Shown piece by piece: positions 1 to 12,547 of a stretch of DNA of 64,000 bases. Source of the stretch: Brasenia schreberi (taxonomy: Eukaryota; Streptophyta; Magnoliopsida; Nymphaeales; Cabombaceae); contig JAYKKT010000046.1 in the NCBI GenBank assembly GCA_036023115.1, positions 4,775,001 to 4,839,000 on the forward strand. The letters run 5' to 3'. Made by a program: the position numbers and the translations under genes. Every line of letters starts with the position of its first letter. Position 1 is the stretch's first letter. The notes under the pieces are model-generated. The model made no database searches. It saw only the letters and a program-made list of their open reading frames with translations, and was not told the origin of the DNA.

Positions 1-872
1 CCAGGTTGGTGCATGGTGGGTCTGAGCTTAGTGGCCCACCACGTTTTAGTAAATTGCCCGTGCATTTGGCAATCATATTTCTCCTTCCTTGTATAGAAAT
101 AAACTTGTCCATTTTGTTGGTGTACTTGTGCTATATCAAAGTGCACAAATAAGTAAAGAAAAAACTCGAATCAAAACTCGACATCGAAAAATCGGTAACT
201 ATATGTATATATACATGAACTAATAGAATGCAAAGTTTTCCATTCATTGTTTTTAATTTTTTTTTACTCGAAGCCACTGTCCTTTTTTCTGCTGTTGAAA
301 GTTGAAGTAGGACCAGAGTGTTGCAGGACTTGTTTCTCCACCATGTATAACCGGACCTCACTCGGAGTATCTTACAACTTAAATCTCTAGAACAAGATTT
401 ACAAGGTTCGATCAAAGATGCTTACTCTATGGGCAAGATGTAGAGCGACTCAATATACAATGATCTCTCTCATCATTACCCTTGTGCATATCCTTTCTGT
501 CTCACTCAAAACGTCTGGCAGATTTCTGATTTTTGTGTCCACTTCGAGTCGCATTGCAGGCTTTTTGTGTCTATCACAAATTCAAGCCACAGTAACACGA
601 TATTCAAGATTTCCCATGGAGAGCTCTATCAAGTCGACCTCTCCAAGTGAACGAATTAGAAAGGAAAGAGGGTTCATTGGATCCATCGCCCTACTTACTG
701 TTTTGTTTTTGCTTTCTTTATCCGACGTAAAAACTTCCGAAAAACTATGTCCTACGTCTGTCAGCTTCCTTCTAACACTGGCTTTTCAGATAACCACTGG
801 AGTTTATTCACGAAAGAGCGGTGGGATCCAAAAGATGATGAAAATGCAATTTGAATATATATTAAAGTCTGT
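1..872. other. Left flank outside the duplicated block
   Basis: AT-rich sequence with no recognisable gene. The open frame at 418-912 on the plus strand has no motif I know, runs into the duplicated block, and is probably chance. Homology to the second unit begins at about 873, so this stretch is the single-copy flank of the duplication. Confidence 0.5.
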
Positions 873-1178
873 TCATAGAGCTAGCTTACTAATTGAAATT
901 TGTTCTCAGTGATAAGGTGAATGTAGATTGGGCCTGCAGAAAACGAGAGAAAGAGAACCAACCACGTGATATGCACGCCTTGTGTACATCCATCCAGTGG
1001 AGGGGTCTCTCTTCCCTGTTTGTTTCTTCCAATCCGTCTCTCTTCTTACTTTTGTGCTTTGCTGACATCCCCAACGACTCTCCCTCTCCATTCCTTCTTC
1101 CTTTTTCACATGCATTATCTCTTTCAACGTCGTCAACATCTCTCTCTCTCTCTCTCAGATCAAATCACAATTTTGGTG

Positions 1179-4100
1179 ATGAGCGGCTATAGTGGTGGTG
1201 GAATGAAAGCGAAGAATTGGCATTCAACAATGACTGATCAGCTGAAAAGCGAACACAGCCGTCGTTCTATGTCCATAGAAAGCGAGCCATCTCCAACAAG
1301 ATACATTAATCTTAGCTACGTGCAGTCTCCTCCTTGTTGCATCAACATGGACTATGCGAGAACGCCGTCGAGGCCGGCAGAGATAGCATTCCTTTTCTTC
1401 TCGGCAGCGGACTCTCTTCACATCTCCGGCGAAGACCCGAACAAGGCCAGAAGATATGCCGAGAAAGCGGTTCGCATCCTCGAGTTGATCCCTTCCAAGG
1501 ACTACAGCTCGTCACCAGCCTCCACCTTGCCGCCGCGACTCACTCCCGACTAGGCCGGTCCGAGGAAGCGGTTCAGTTCCTCCGCCGATCCGTGTCTGTC
1601 TCAGCAGCCTCTCCCCATGACCCGGACCTACTCCATGCTTCCTTCTTCAGCTACTCGGCGATACGTACTTCGCTCTCAACCGATATGACTCGGCCATCGA
1701 GTACTACGAGTCGGGGCAGGCAGTGCAGAAGCGTACATTGGGTGGCTCGGACTCTTGGGTCGCTGAGACGTGCGTCTATGTAGCCGAGTCATACCTGCAA
1801 CTACTGAAATCAGAAGAAGCAGAGGAATTGTGCAAGGAAGCACTCTCTATACAAGATGGTGTCTCTGTTAGAAGATTGCTCGGTTTGATTCACATTGCTA
1901 AAGGCGAGTATGAATTTGCATTAGACAATCTTTTGCTCGCCGTGTCGACAATATCTTCAAATTCATCATCGTCTACTAATTCAGCAAGATCGTCATTGTC
2001 ATCCTCATCGTCGTCATCATCTTCATTGTTTTCCATGGTTGAGTGTGCTTTCCTCGAGGCAAGCATCGGTGAAGCCTACCTTGCATTTGGACGAGGCTGA
2101 TCTCTCGTACCACAAGGCTCTAGCGGCGTTCATGCTCGTGTATGGAGAGACTCACACTTTGGTGAGCTCGGTATACGTGAGCCTAGCAGACTTGTACCTC
2201 AAACGGGATCGTTCAATGAGGCCAAGCGCCACTGTGAGAAGGCCTTGTTGGTGTACGCCGAAGGGATCGAGAGGTGGCAGCAACCTAGATCAAGAGGAGA
2301 TCGGGGTGGGTTTGGGCCGGGTTGCATCGCTCTTTGAGTCGATGGGCGAGGTCAAACACGCTATATATCTTTTGGAGAAGGCACGGGGTATGTTAGTGGG
2401 TTCGGGCGGCAACGAGGGTAGCCCGACGCTGGCTGGCCTTGAAGCTCAGATTGGTCTTCTTCACCTTATGAATGAAAGCTACGAAGAGGCTCGAGTCTTC
2501 TTAGGGAGCTCGGTGAAGAAGCACCGAGCACTGGTGGGCGGCGAATCGAGCCTAGTTTTGGCCGTGCTGCTGAATCAGCGAGGCGTGGCATGCGTGGGTG
2601 CGGATGCCATAGCAGAGGCAGCCTAGACTTCCAAGAGTCCAAGCGCATCTATGAGAGCGCCTTCGGCGCGCACCACGCGGATACGATTGACGTTTCAGTG
2701 AACCTCTCGGGAGCCTATGACGCCATGGGAAGGTAAGCCGCTCTTGATGACAGTCTGTTTGTTATGTTAATTCATTCCACATGCTACATCTCATCACATG
2801 GGCCCCTTTATCCGTGATTATTTAGACGTTAATATAGGACGAATTATACATATATAGTAACACCATCACATATTTAAACAAATATCAAACCCTTATTTTT
2901 GTATGGTTGAGATTTGAATTAAAACATGTGTGAATCAAGTGCTTAGCAGCGTATTTTTCATTTTTGAGGTTTATTTTTGAATTCAAGTTTTAATCATTCA
3001 CTTCTAACAATGAGCTTTATATATATATATAGAGAGAGAGAGAGAGATTGGATCATGCCCACCACGGATGCTCTTTACTCGTGCTATATCATTGCTTTTT
3101 GAGAGCATGTCTCTAATTATATTTAAAAAATTATTTAAAAATGATAAATTACCTTTTAGGATTAAAAAACATTGAATGAACATGAGTGAGCATCACAAAA
3201 ATAGAATAATATATATAGAGTGAGATGGAATGAAAAACTTTCATCTCGTGTCTAGGATGACCAAAAGTATCTTACATCCAAAAGATGGAATGATCCCATC
3301 TCTTCCGTCAGTGGAAGACCCACTTAGTCATATGCGCAGTGTGACCACTTTGGGACAGTGTGCAACTTGAAACTCGGATACATCCCCTCTGCCTATGCGC
3401 ACTAACTGTTTGTCCCATTAAGTACACAAGTTTCACAGCGGACACATATAACACTACGACACGATATTCGTGATTCTTGTGCCTCTCTTTCTGAGAAATT
3501 GAGATACAAGGTAACACGACACGAGGTGAGATGAAGTGTCTTGGTGACAAAGGTGAGGCCGGCTGGACAATTTTCAGCCGTCTGATCTAGAATTAAATAT
3601 GTCATACATCAAATTGCAACCGTTAACGAGAATGCAGTGGATGGGCCAGCACGATGTTCAGTTAATCAAGTCGTCCAAATGAATGCATGTGGATGGCTGC
3701 CGTCTGGTGTCACAATCCTCGCAGCCAGGCTTTGGTACGTGAAAAGCAAATGGCGTAATTAGGTATATATGATTTGCTTTCCAACACATCACATGGCCCA
3801 ATCACTTTTCTTTATCAGAAGGGTTCGTCGTTTATTTATATTATTTTTTTTAGTAGTATTTTTTTTATTAATTTTTTATTTCCTTTAAAACTTATCATCT
3901 AAATCTTTATGCAACAATAACAACTAAGTCATTTTTCATACATTTGGTTTGGCTAAGCTCGTACAGCTGGTCTAGTCCTCACTCTTATATATATATATTG
4001 GGTGTGTGTGCACTTTAGAAAACCATGCTGGTTTAACAAATTGGTGGGATTAATGCAATTAAACGACCAATTTTTCTTTCAATTTTTGTAGAAAATTAAT

Positions 4101-4885
4101 ATTTAAACTTAATTTAAAACCAAGACAATTATCTTTCTGCTCAAAATTATACAAAAAGTTAAAATCTGGTGTCATTCACATTGGGGTGGGTCAAAATGAA
4201 TTAATGAGCTGAATGTTTACACTATCTTTAGTTGATGAACAAGCTGTATATGAACAACCCCTTTTCGGTTCATTTGGCTCATTTACCAGAACATATGTCC
4301 GGAACTTTCCTCGAAGATGATCGAATTCCGCCGGGGCCACTCTTGAAACAAAGAAAATTCAGCCACATATCTAAAAATCCAGAAAGTCTGATACCTGAGT
4401 GGATCATTCTCATTAAAATTAAGACGAGTTGAGAAAATCCCATTCGCTTTTATTTTGTTAAATTTTATATCTACTAGTTAAGATCTCAATCCAGGTTCGT
4501 CTTATAAGCTTTTGTAACTATAAAATGATGCTGGTTTTTCGAAGCTGTAGATGGATGCAGCCACCATCTGTTTAGTCTGACATTGGATTTCAATTTTGAC
4601 AGACGGGATGAGGCCATAGTGGTACTGGAGAGAGTTGTAGAAGAAGAAGAGAACAGATTGGGAACAGCTCATCCCGATGTGGAGCACGCCCGGAGATGGC
4701 TGGCTGAGTTGATCAAGGAATCCGAGCAATTACGTTCGCGGAAAGCCCGCACTTTGCATGACCGTATCCTTTTACAGAAGAAAAAGAAGACCAACACTGC
4801 CGCTTCCTCAAGTGGTGGTGGTGGCAGCGGCGGCAACGGTGGTTTTGTTTCAAGCCAGCATAGTGATACGAAAACAAAGGTGTAG
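1179..4885 (+). pseudogene. Kinesin-light-chain-related (KLCR/CMU-type) TPR protein, frameshifted, copy 1
   Basis: This is a broken gene for a plant KLCR protein, a family of TPR proteins that stabilise cortical microtubules and cellulose synthase tracks. Exon 1 runs 1179-2732 (donor GTAAGC) and exon 2 runs 4603-4885 after a TTTTGACAG acceptor. The junction rebuilds the family stretch AMGRRDEAIVVLE. Recognisable KLCR segments are LVTSLHLAAATHSRLG, LGDTYFALNRYDSAIEYY, WVAETCVYVAESYLQ and the C-terminal RLGTAHPDVEHARRWLAELI with a Lys-rich tail. Exon 1 needs about six frame changes, near 1500, 1650, 2093, 2207, 2285 and 2622; the one near 2207 lies in an A-run. Copy 2 shares those it still retains, so they predate the duplication or reflect a shared systematic sequencing error. 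The CT-rich leader just before the ATG is typical of plant 5' UTRs. Confidence 0.85.
2733..4602 (+). other. KLCR copy 1 intron
   Basis: AT-rich intron of about 1.87 kb with canonical GT/AG ends and no coding potential that I recognise. A short (TA)n run near 3989-4000 corresponds to a greatly expanded (TA)n in copy 2. A (AT)n(AG)n run lies near 3018-3047. Confidence 0.75.
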
Positions 4886-5388
4886 TTTGCATGCATTTTT
4901 TCTCTAACTTCTTCTCTGTGTCAAGTGATTCGGGAGATCGTGATTAGGTACCAAAGAATGTAAAGCATATTGATCATGCATGTCATCTGAATGATTAGAT
5001 GACGCAGAGATGAATAACATAGCGTTTGGTCCCAGGACATAGATGGCCCTCCTCTAATCTTCTTGCAGAGACTCTCTCCCTCTCTCTCTCCTTATGGTTT
5101 TTAGGAAATAAACAAAAGGAATGCCTTCTTTAGCATTCTAAACCTTAATCGATTAGTCGACTCTTGAGAAAACTAATGACTCACATGCACTCAACTACCA
5201 AAATCTCATCTGTTGAACAATTCAGGTCCATTGTAATTGAAACATTTGACTGAAACGAAGAAATTAAAAACTCGTAAGACGATATTCTCCCTCTCTTTCT
5301 CTCTCTCAAGTACGTAGTTCTATATCAGAACTGCAGCTGAAGAAAAGGATGGTATGCATGCTCATGATGGATGACTTGCTAGCTAAGG
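4886..5388. other. KLCR 3' flank, copy 1
   Basis: Non-coding sequence downstream of the KLCR stop, colinear with 33575-34098. A short CT-rich stretch near 5289-5308 is expanded to a (CT)n microsatellite in copy 2. No gene seen. Confidence 0.6.
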
Positions 5389-5707
5389 GTTGATAGATGT
5401 ACCATTTAGTTCAACATCAATCATATAATCCGATTAGGTTATTGTCACAGGTTGTTGAACGTTTATTCCTTTATTCATAAGTATCTTTCAGCTCCCCATT
5501 CGATCCAAGAAGCTTCTCACGTCTCGAACACACACACAAGAGAGAGAGAGATGGAAAAAGAACAAAGATGATCAAAATTCAGTTCGTTCTGATTTCATTC
5601 ATTTGCGTTTTTGTTATGAGAAAGCCCATTCATGTGATTGTGATCATGAATTGGAACACGAGCACTGCGTGTACAAGCGTGATGCATGCCCTGGGTATCA
5701 AACTCAG
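5389..5707. repeat. Spacer J, left part (copy 1)
   Basis: Homologous to 29532-29850 and 34099-34410. In this copy the spacer is interrupted at 5707/11784 by copia element 1 and continues at 11784-12234. It includes the start of a tRNA-derived SINE-like sequence on the minus strand. Confidence 0.85.
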
Positions 5708-6109
5708 TGTTGAACAAGAGCAGTACCTTCTTCAGTTCGGTCATATTCCGGTGATAGCCAATCTAACGATGAGCAGCCCTTTGATGGTGCAGCAGAATGG
5801 GATGCAGGTGATAGACACGAGGTTCTCATACAGACGAAGATCAGGACATACACTCTTGATTTTTTCTGTATTCTCTGTTTTCTTTTACACTGTGTGTGCC
5901 TGTAATGCCTACCTTTTATAGGCAAGGTGCTCTCTCTTCATCGTGCTTATCCTCCTTTTGCTTCCCTCGTCCGAGAGATGTAACGGAGCCGTTATAAAAA
6001 ATCCCGGTAACGGTCATCCGTTACTGATCTAGCCTTATGCTCTTCAGGTAACGGACTAGATGGCCAGTTCAGCCATTACCTGAGCCGAGAATGACCATTA
6101 TCTGTAACA
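5708..6109 (-). repeat. 3' LTR of copia element 1
   Basis: 402-bp direct repeat of 11380-11783. In element orientation it begins TGTTACAG and ends TTCAACA. It is preceded (in element orientation) by the polypurine tract. Rich in GTAACGG/CCGTTAC motifs. Confidence 0.92.
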
Positions 6110-6307
6110 TCTCTCACTTCGCCATTCGAGCCAAGTGGATCGACATACTTGTTTTCCACCCACTTTTCAGGGGTTTTTCCTAGTTATGTCGATTCCTGAT
6201 TACTATTGCAATCATAACCTGTTGTTTGGTTATTTTCCTACACAACAAATCATCTGTTGTATGATTATTTACCTATACAACAATATATATATCCGTTATA
6301 TGGTTAT

Positions 6308-9265
6308 TTACCTATACAACATATCTTCCGTTGGCATGTATGAGATGGATATTTCCTTTCTCATAACCATATCATGAACATAGTGGTATTTTACCATTAT
6401 ATGCTTGCTTTTTGAGCAATCCGCTCCACTCTTAATAAGAGTAATAGCTACATTGTTATCACAATAGATAACCATTGGTTTGTCTGTTATCTCCAACTTC
6501 AAATCTCATATAAAGCGGCTTATCCAAACAACACTTGTTGCAGCCATACAACAAGCAACATACTTAGCTTCCTGTGTATGCAACGCTACACAACCCTGTT
6601 TCTTGCCCTGTTTCTTACATGCCCAAGAAACAGCACCACCTCCAAATAAGAATATTTGTCCAGAGGTTGATTTGCTATCATCTTTGCTCCCAGCAAAGTC
6701 AGCATCTAAGTATCCTACCACTTTCAGTTCATCTGCTTGAAAACACAGTTTCAAGTCCTTTGTTCCTTTCATATATCTTAGAATCCTTTTCACAGCTACC
6801 CAGTGCTGCCAACCAGGATTACTTTGATATCTACTGACAAGACCAACAACAAAGCTGATATCAGGTCTTGTACACAACATAGCATATATTAAGCTACCAA
6901 CAACTTGTGCATAAGGAATATTAGGCTTATCATCTCCTTCACTGGGACAATCAACCTTACTTAATTTAACCCCTTTTACAACAGGTGTATCCGCAAACTT
7001 GCATTCACCTATTTTAAACTTCTTGAGGATATAGTCAATATATCTCTCCTAACTCATGCATAAGAGTTTAGATCCTCTATCTTGAGAGATCTTTATACCT
7101 AGGATATAAGATGCTTCCCCCATATCCTTCATTTCGAACTTAGAGTTCAACCATGACTTGGTTTTGACAATCATCTTATTGTCGTTTTCAGTCAACAATA
7201 TGTCATCAACATACGATGACAAGATGACAAAGTGAATCCCACTGTTCTAAACATATACACAGTGATCAAGTTTGTTAGCCATAAACTCAAGTTCTATTAT
7301 GGCATTTTGAAAGGTCAAATACCATTGGTGAGGTGACTGTTTCAGGCCATATAGGGATTTTTTCAACCTATATACTTTATCTTTTTTGCCTTGAACCACA
7401 AATTTTTCGGGCTGCTGCATGTATATGTTCTTCTAAATCTTCATTTAGAAAAGTTGTCTTTACATCTAACTAATGTAAATCCAAATCATACTATGTAGAT
7501 ATTGTTAGGATTATCCATATGAATGCAAATTTCGCAACTGGAGAATATGTCTCAACATAATCTATCCCCTCTTTTTGCGAAAAACCCTTTGCAACCAACC
7601 TCGCTTTAAACTTATCGATTGTATCATCGACCTTGTATTTCTTTTTTAGAACCCATTTACAGCCTATAGCTTTTCTTCCTTTTGGCAAATCAGCCAATTC
7701 CCAAACTTGGTTTTTCTCAATGGATTCAATTTCCTTATCCACGGATTTCTCCCAGTCTGTTGCTTCCGATGAGTTCATTGCTTCCTAATAAGTTAAGTTA
7801 TTAGCCAACTCATCCAAATCTACCAAATTACACACTTATTCTGCAAGATAAGTGTGATAATTCTTTAAGTAGGACGGAGTGGCTCTTGGCCTCTTATGTC
7901 CACTTAAGGTATCGGTAGTTTTAGGAAGATCTTCTATGGGCTCAAATGATGATTGGTCTATATCTACCAAATCATCAACACATTCCTCATCGTTCTCCAG
8001 GATGTCATTCTTAGTATCTTCTAAGAATACAACATCTCTGCTTTCAATGAGTATGTGGTCCTTATGATAAAATCGATATCTTTTTGAACGTTTTGGATAT
8101 CCAATAAATATACATCTGAAGGACCTGTTATCTAGCTTATCTCTAGACTGATCAAGATCTTCACGTGTGCAATAGATCCCCACCTCCTGAGATGACCTAG
8201 GTTGGGTTTTCTTCCAAACCACATCTCATATAGTATAGTGAATACAACTTTACACAGTACTCTATTGAGTATGTAAACTGTTGTACTTACTACTTCTCCC
8301 CAAAATACCTTTCGAAGAGAGGCATCAATCAATATTGACCTTATTATATTCAACAAGGTTTTATTGTATCTTTCAGCTATACCATTTTGCTGAGGTGTCT
8401 TGGGCATTGTATTTTGTTTAGCAATACCAAAGTCTTTGCAAAATTCCAAGAATTCTACCGAGGTATATTCACTTCCTCTGTCTGATCTTAAGACTTTGAT
8501 CAAATGCTCTAATTGATTTTCCACTTCTTGTTTATATTTTTTAAATGCCTCAAGTGCCTCTGACTTATGTGCTAAGAGATATATATACATATATCTAGAG
8601 TAATCATCGATAAAGGTTATAAAATAACCCTTTCCCCAATGTGTTTTTACTCTAAAAGGTCCAGATAAATCTGTGGGAAAAACTTTCCTTGTCATTTTTC
8701 CTTGTATACAAGTTTCACACTTGTTGAAAGTCTTTTCCTCAAATCCAAGCAATAAGTCAAAGTTGAATAATTTTCTAAACTTTTCTAAACTTATATGCCC
8801 TAGGCATTTATGCCACATATTCATATCAACAGTAAAGGCACTCTCAATATAAGTAAAAGATTGATGATTTTTATTATCACATAATTTAAACAGTCCTTGC
8901 TCTATATCTAATTTTCCTGAAAACAAGATTCTCCCATGTTTGTCCACAATCACCTTGTTAGTAATATACCTAACTTTAAAACCCTTCTTAACTAAAGCAG
9001 GGACCGAGACCAGATTGTACCTTATAGATGACACAGTTAGCACGTCAGTCAGTACAATTGGTTTGCCTTGTACATATATCCTGAAAGATCCAATACACAG
9101 AACATCTGATAAAGTATTGTTTCCCATATACACACGATATTCTCTAGGTAAATATTCCTTCAGGTCCATTGCCCCTTCCTTGGTCTTCGAGATGTGTCTT
9201 ATAGCTCTTGAGTCTATCCACCAACTTGTCATTGGGCGATCCAAATATAGGCATTCTGAAATCAC
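6308..9265 (-). pseudogene. copia pol remnant (protease, integrase, RT, RNase H), element 1
   Basis: Decayed polyprotein read on the minus strand from about 9265 to 6308. In order: a protease region where the active-site motif reads WWIDSRA rather than DSGA; GAG-pre-integrase zinc residues (MWHKCLGHIS, CETCIQGK); integrase core with FIDDYSRYMY and a conserved QNGIAERYN; an RT start (IGCKWVLKKKYK, ARLVAKGFSQKEG); and RNase H (DADFAGSKDD). The frame is broken near 8130-8230, 7780-7836 and through most of RT (6900-7490), so no functional protein is expected. Needed in life for reverse transcription and integration of the element. Confidence 0.9.
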
Positions 9266-9349
9266 GCAGATTATATCCTACTTCTCCGATTGTCTGCGTT
9301 ATGGGTTGTTTCGTCCACCTTTCTTTTTGTGGCAGTCCCTTTTATAGTG

Positions 9350-9950
9350 TCTCATCTTTCCACAGTTGAAACACTTGACCTAATAAGTGACTTCTTGTGA
9401 TTTCTTAAAATTTTGACCGCCTTTCTTGTTATTCTTGCCAAACCTTTTATTTTGTTTCTTTTTTTTGTTGGTCTTGGAGCTAGCCGCTAACTCATCCTGA
9501 ACTATCGTAATTTCTCTTTCTTGTTCTTCAACATATGTTCTTTCTCTATTGCTAGTTTAAGGGGAAACTTAGAAAGGTTGATTTCTGGCCCTAGTCTTAG
9601 GGTAGTGGTGATCATGTTCAATGACTGGGGTAGACTGTTTAATATTTTTGATATTTATATCGGTTCGGGGATGACTGATTTTACTACAATTAAGTCTATA
9701 GCCATTACCAGCATGTGATTCACATTCTCTACTACATTTTCTCTCTCTTTCTTTCTAAAGGAGTTGTATTTTTGTAGTAGCAATTGCACATGCAATTTTA
9801 CAGTTGTATCATATTTAGTTATTAATGAGTCAAACAACTCTTTTTCGGTTTCATATTCTTCAAAGACCCTAATCAAATCATCCTTCATGTAAGTTAACAT
9901 GATCGTCCTTGATATGGTATCGTCCTTTAGAAATATTTTTTATATTTCTA
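9350..9950 (-). pseudogene. copia gag remnant, element 1
   Basis: Minus-strand gag fragment. The clearest open piece is 9655-9900 (YDTTVKLHVQLLLQKYNSF, typical of copia gag). A CCHC zinc knuckle (CFNCGKMRHYKRDC) lies near 9345-9385. The same segments occur in element 2 at 13812-14414. Interrupted by frameshifts and stops. Confidence 0.85.
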
Positions 9951-11365
9951 ACTGTTGCTCATTTGCATTTGGGGGTGAAGGACGCATGGTTTCCTGTAGC
10001 ACGTACTCAACACCTTACAGTGTTAGAGCCAAAAGAATTCTTCTCTTTCATGTCTACAAGTTCAGATTGTTCAGCTTTTTCGTTTTTGCCAATTTCGACA
10101 CACATATCCTAGAACTCATTTTTATGTGTTTGACAAAAATAACAATTAAGCGGTCTAAAAAGAAAACCAACACAAAAACACAAACACACATAGCGAGAAA
10201 CATGTTAAAGTGATGCATGATATGCAGCAAGTAATCCTTTTGAAAATTTTCTTAGGGGTTTTTTGCCTATGTGCCCCTAAAAGGATACCAAGGGACAAAA
10301 CTATAATTTTATCTATTTGTTCTCTTTTTGTAATTTTGTAAAAACCCTGAGAATAAACTTGTAAAATTACTATTTGGTATTCTTGTAAAATTCGTAACTG
10401 ATCGGGGTTAAAATCGTAATTTTAACCCTTAAGGCGAATCTGTAATTTTTCATAAGAACAGGGGTAAATTTGTCTTTTGACTTAAAGTTAAAATTGAAAT
10501 TACCCAAACCGAGATGGTAAAACCATAAACTAATAGCCCGGTACTTTGTAATTTTCACAAAAGGCTAAAGGGTAAAATTGACTTTTTGCTCAGTAAGGCA
10601 AAATAGTCTTTTCACCCAAAAAAATCTGGACAACAAGGTAATTTTCAGTGGCAACTGTGTAATATCCAAATTAGAACAAGACAGTTCTGTTTTTTTACAC
10701 CGTTCCTCGAGGCGGTTTTGGAAAACTACTGGTTTTCTCGCCTGTGATTTTCTGAAACCGCGAATTTCAATTTTTTTTTTAGTACAGATAAAACGCTTTT
10801 ACAATGTTACAGAGAGAGAAAAAGAAAAACAGTAAAGAACAGAGAGAGAGGGGAGAAGAGGAAGAGGGAAGGGGCTAGAGGGGGGTTCCCGACGGGTTTC
10901 TCCGGCCACTCCTTGGCTGTCGGCGTCCCTGGCGTCTTCTTTCCAGCCTCTTAATCGGTTCGGCCTGCCGCTCTTGGCCACTCTTGGTTTCACCGGCCTG
11001 CCGCTCTAGCTTTGTCATTTGTGGCTTTGCCGGATTGCCGTCCTGGGCTTTGTCTCTCTGGCTTTGCCAGCCTGCCGCCTTGGCTTTGTCGCTCTGGCTT
11101 TGTCGGTCTGTCGTCCTGGGTTTTGCCTCTCTGGCTTTGGTCGTTCGACCTTCGCCGTTGTGGCTTTGGCTGTTTGGGCCTTGGTTGTTTTGGCTTTGGT
11201 TGTTCAGGCCTTAACTGTTTTGGTTTTGGCCGTTTGAGCCTTGGCTTACCTCACTTCCCAGCTTTGCCTCTGCTGACTGCCGCTGTTTCTCTTTGATCCA
11301 TTTTTTTTCTTCCTCTCTGTTTTTTTTTCTTACCTTTTCCCTTTTATTGTTTTGCAGGGTTTTAA
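9951..11365 (-). other. Untranslated leader of copia element 1
   Basis: Region between PBS and gag in element orientation. It has no coding family I recognise. At 10985-11240 it holds an imperfect short repeat based on TGGCTTTG plus a CTGCCG-type variant, which produces low-complexity open frames on the plus strand that I regard as artefacts. Confidence 0.6.
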
Positions 11366-11379
11366 GACTCTGATACCAA
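11366..11379 (-). promoter_or_regulatory. Primer-binding site of copia element 1
   Basis: On the minus strand this reads TTGGTATCAGAGTC directly after the 5' LTR. It matches the usual plant copia site complementary to the 3' end of initiator tRNA-Met. Confidence 0.9.
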
Positions 11380-11783
11380 TGTTGAAGAAGAGCAGTACCT
11401 CCTTCTGTTCGATCAGATTCTGGTGATGGCCAATCTGACGATGAGCAACCCTTTGATTGTGCAGCGTAATGGGATGCGGGTGATGGACACGAGGTTCCCA
11501 CATAGATGAAGATCAATACACACACTCTTGATTTTTTTCTGTATTCTGTGTTTTCTTTCACACTATGTGTATGCCTGTAATGTCTGTCTTTTATAGGCAG
11601 GTGCTCCCCCTTTGTCATGCTTATCCTTTTTTGGTTTTTCTCGTCCGAGAGCTGTAATGGAGCCGTTACCGGAAATCCAGGTAACGGTAATCCGTTACCG
11701 ATCTGACCTTATCCTCTTTAGGTAACGGACTGGATGGTCAATCCAACTGTTACCTGAGCCGAGATTGACCATTATCTATAGCA
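11380..11783 (-). repeat. 5' LTR of copia element 1
   Basis: 404-bp partner of 5708-6109, with TG...CA ends in element orientation. Transcription from it would run leftward, away from element 2. Confidence 0.92.
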
Positions 11784-12234
11784 CTCATAACCTTCAACAT
11801 GTGAGTTGAATCCGTAGCTCGCTAATCTATCACTCGTTGTGCTTCGCCAGTCCTGAATTTGTAGGACCAAATGAGGTGATCTGTAAGATCATGTAACTGG
11901 CACCAAAAATGCATGTCATGATCATCTCGGTGATGGCATGTACACCGGTGCCAGGTCATTATCTTCCCGATCACCTGACCCACGTAAATTAAAGTCTGAT
12001 CACAAAAGAGGAAGGGAAAAAGAATTGGTTCCGAAAATCCAATCTGGGACCAACAATGCATCTGCCAGGAACAAATTGGATGCGAAGATGGTTGCCAGGT
12101 TGCCTTCAATGGCTGCTTACCCAAAATGCAATTACCTTTTTTCGTGAAAGGAAGATGATCCAATTCATCTGATTCTGAATGGACCACCCGTCTCGTCTCC
12201 CACATCTCCCTTTCTCTATTTCTCAACCAAATTC
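11784..12234. repeat. Spacer J, right part (copy 1)
   Basis: Continues spacer J after element 1 and matches 34411-34882. It has lost about 24 bp near 11850 compared with the other copies. It holds the rest of the SINE-like tRNA region (rightmost about 11840). It ends with aattc, the target duplicated by element 2. Confidence 0.8.
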
Positions 12235-12546
12235 TGTAACAATGAAATGATCATTCTCGGCTCGGGTATGGAAAGGCCGGATGATGTAACGGACAACCGT
12301 TACCGAAAAATCCGGTAACGGCCATCCGTTACAACTCCCAGACGAGGGAAGCCATGAGAGGAGTAAGCCAAACGATTGGGGGAGCGACTGCCTATAATAA
12401 GGCAGCCATTTCACAAGGTGAAAAACATATATAGACATACGATCGTCTAAGAAGACCATCGTGTGGAAACCTCGCGACAACACCCTCCGCTGCACTCGCT
12501 GAACCTCCGACGACCGAACAACAGAAAGGTAAGCGCCGATACCTCA
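12235..12546 (+). repeat. 5' LTR of copia element 2
   Basis: 312 bp, begins TGTAACAATG and ends ACCTCA. A TATAATAA box at 12393-12400 is the likely promoter of the element. Shares CTCGGCTCGGGTAACGG-type motifs with the LTRs of element 1. Confidence 0.92.
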
Positions 12547-12547
12547 A

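Larger units (their letters stand above)
5708..11783 (-). mobile_element. Ty1/copia LTR retrotransposon, element 1 (degenerate)
   Basis: Complete-length but inactive copia element of 6,076 bp on the minus strand. LTRs at 5708-6109 and 11380-11783 are bounded by TG...CA. A primer-binding site complementary to initiator tRNA-Met adjoins the 5' LTR, and a purine-rich tract (GAAGTGAGAGA) adjoins the 3' LTR. Gag, protease, integrase, reverse transcriptase and RNase H remnants lie in copia order. Flanking 5-mers are ctcag and ctcat, a target-site duplication with one mismatch. The uninterrupted site exists in copy 2 near 34411. LTR divergence by eye is about 15 percent. Closely related to element 2. 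Confidence 0.93.

Noticed and set aside
418..912. 164-codon frame at the left end with hydrophobic stretches
   Set aside because: No recognised domain, AT-rich composition like the flank, and it ends inside the duplicated block where copy 2 has no matching frame.
10984..11296. Three overlapping plus-strand frames rich in Leu, Cys, Phe and Trp
   Set aside because: They come from a short imperfect repeat in the antisense of the copia leader; low complexity, no family.
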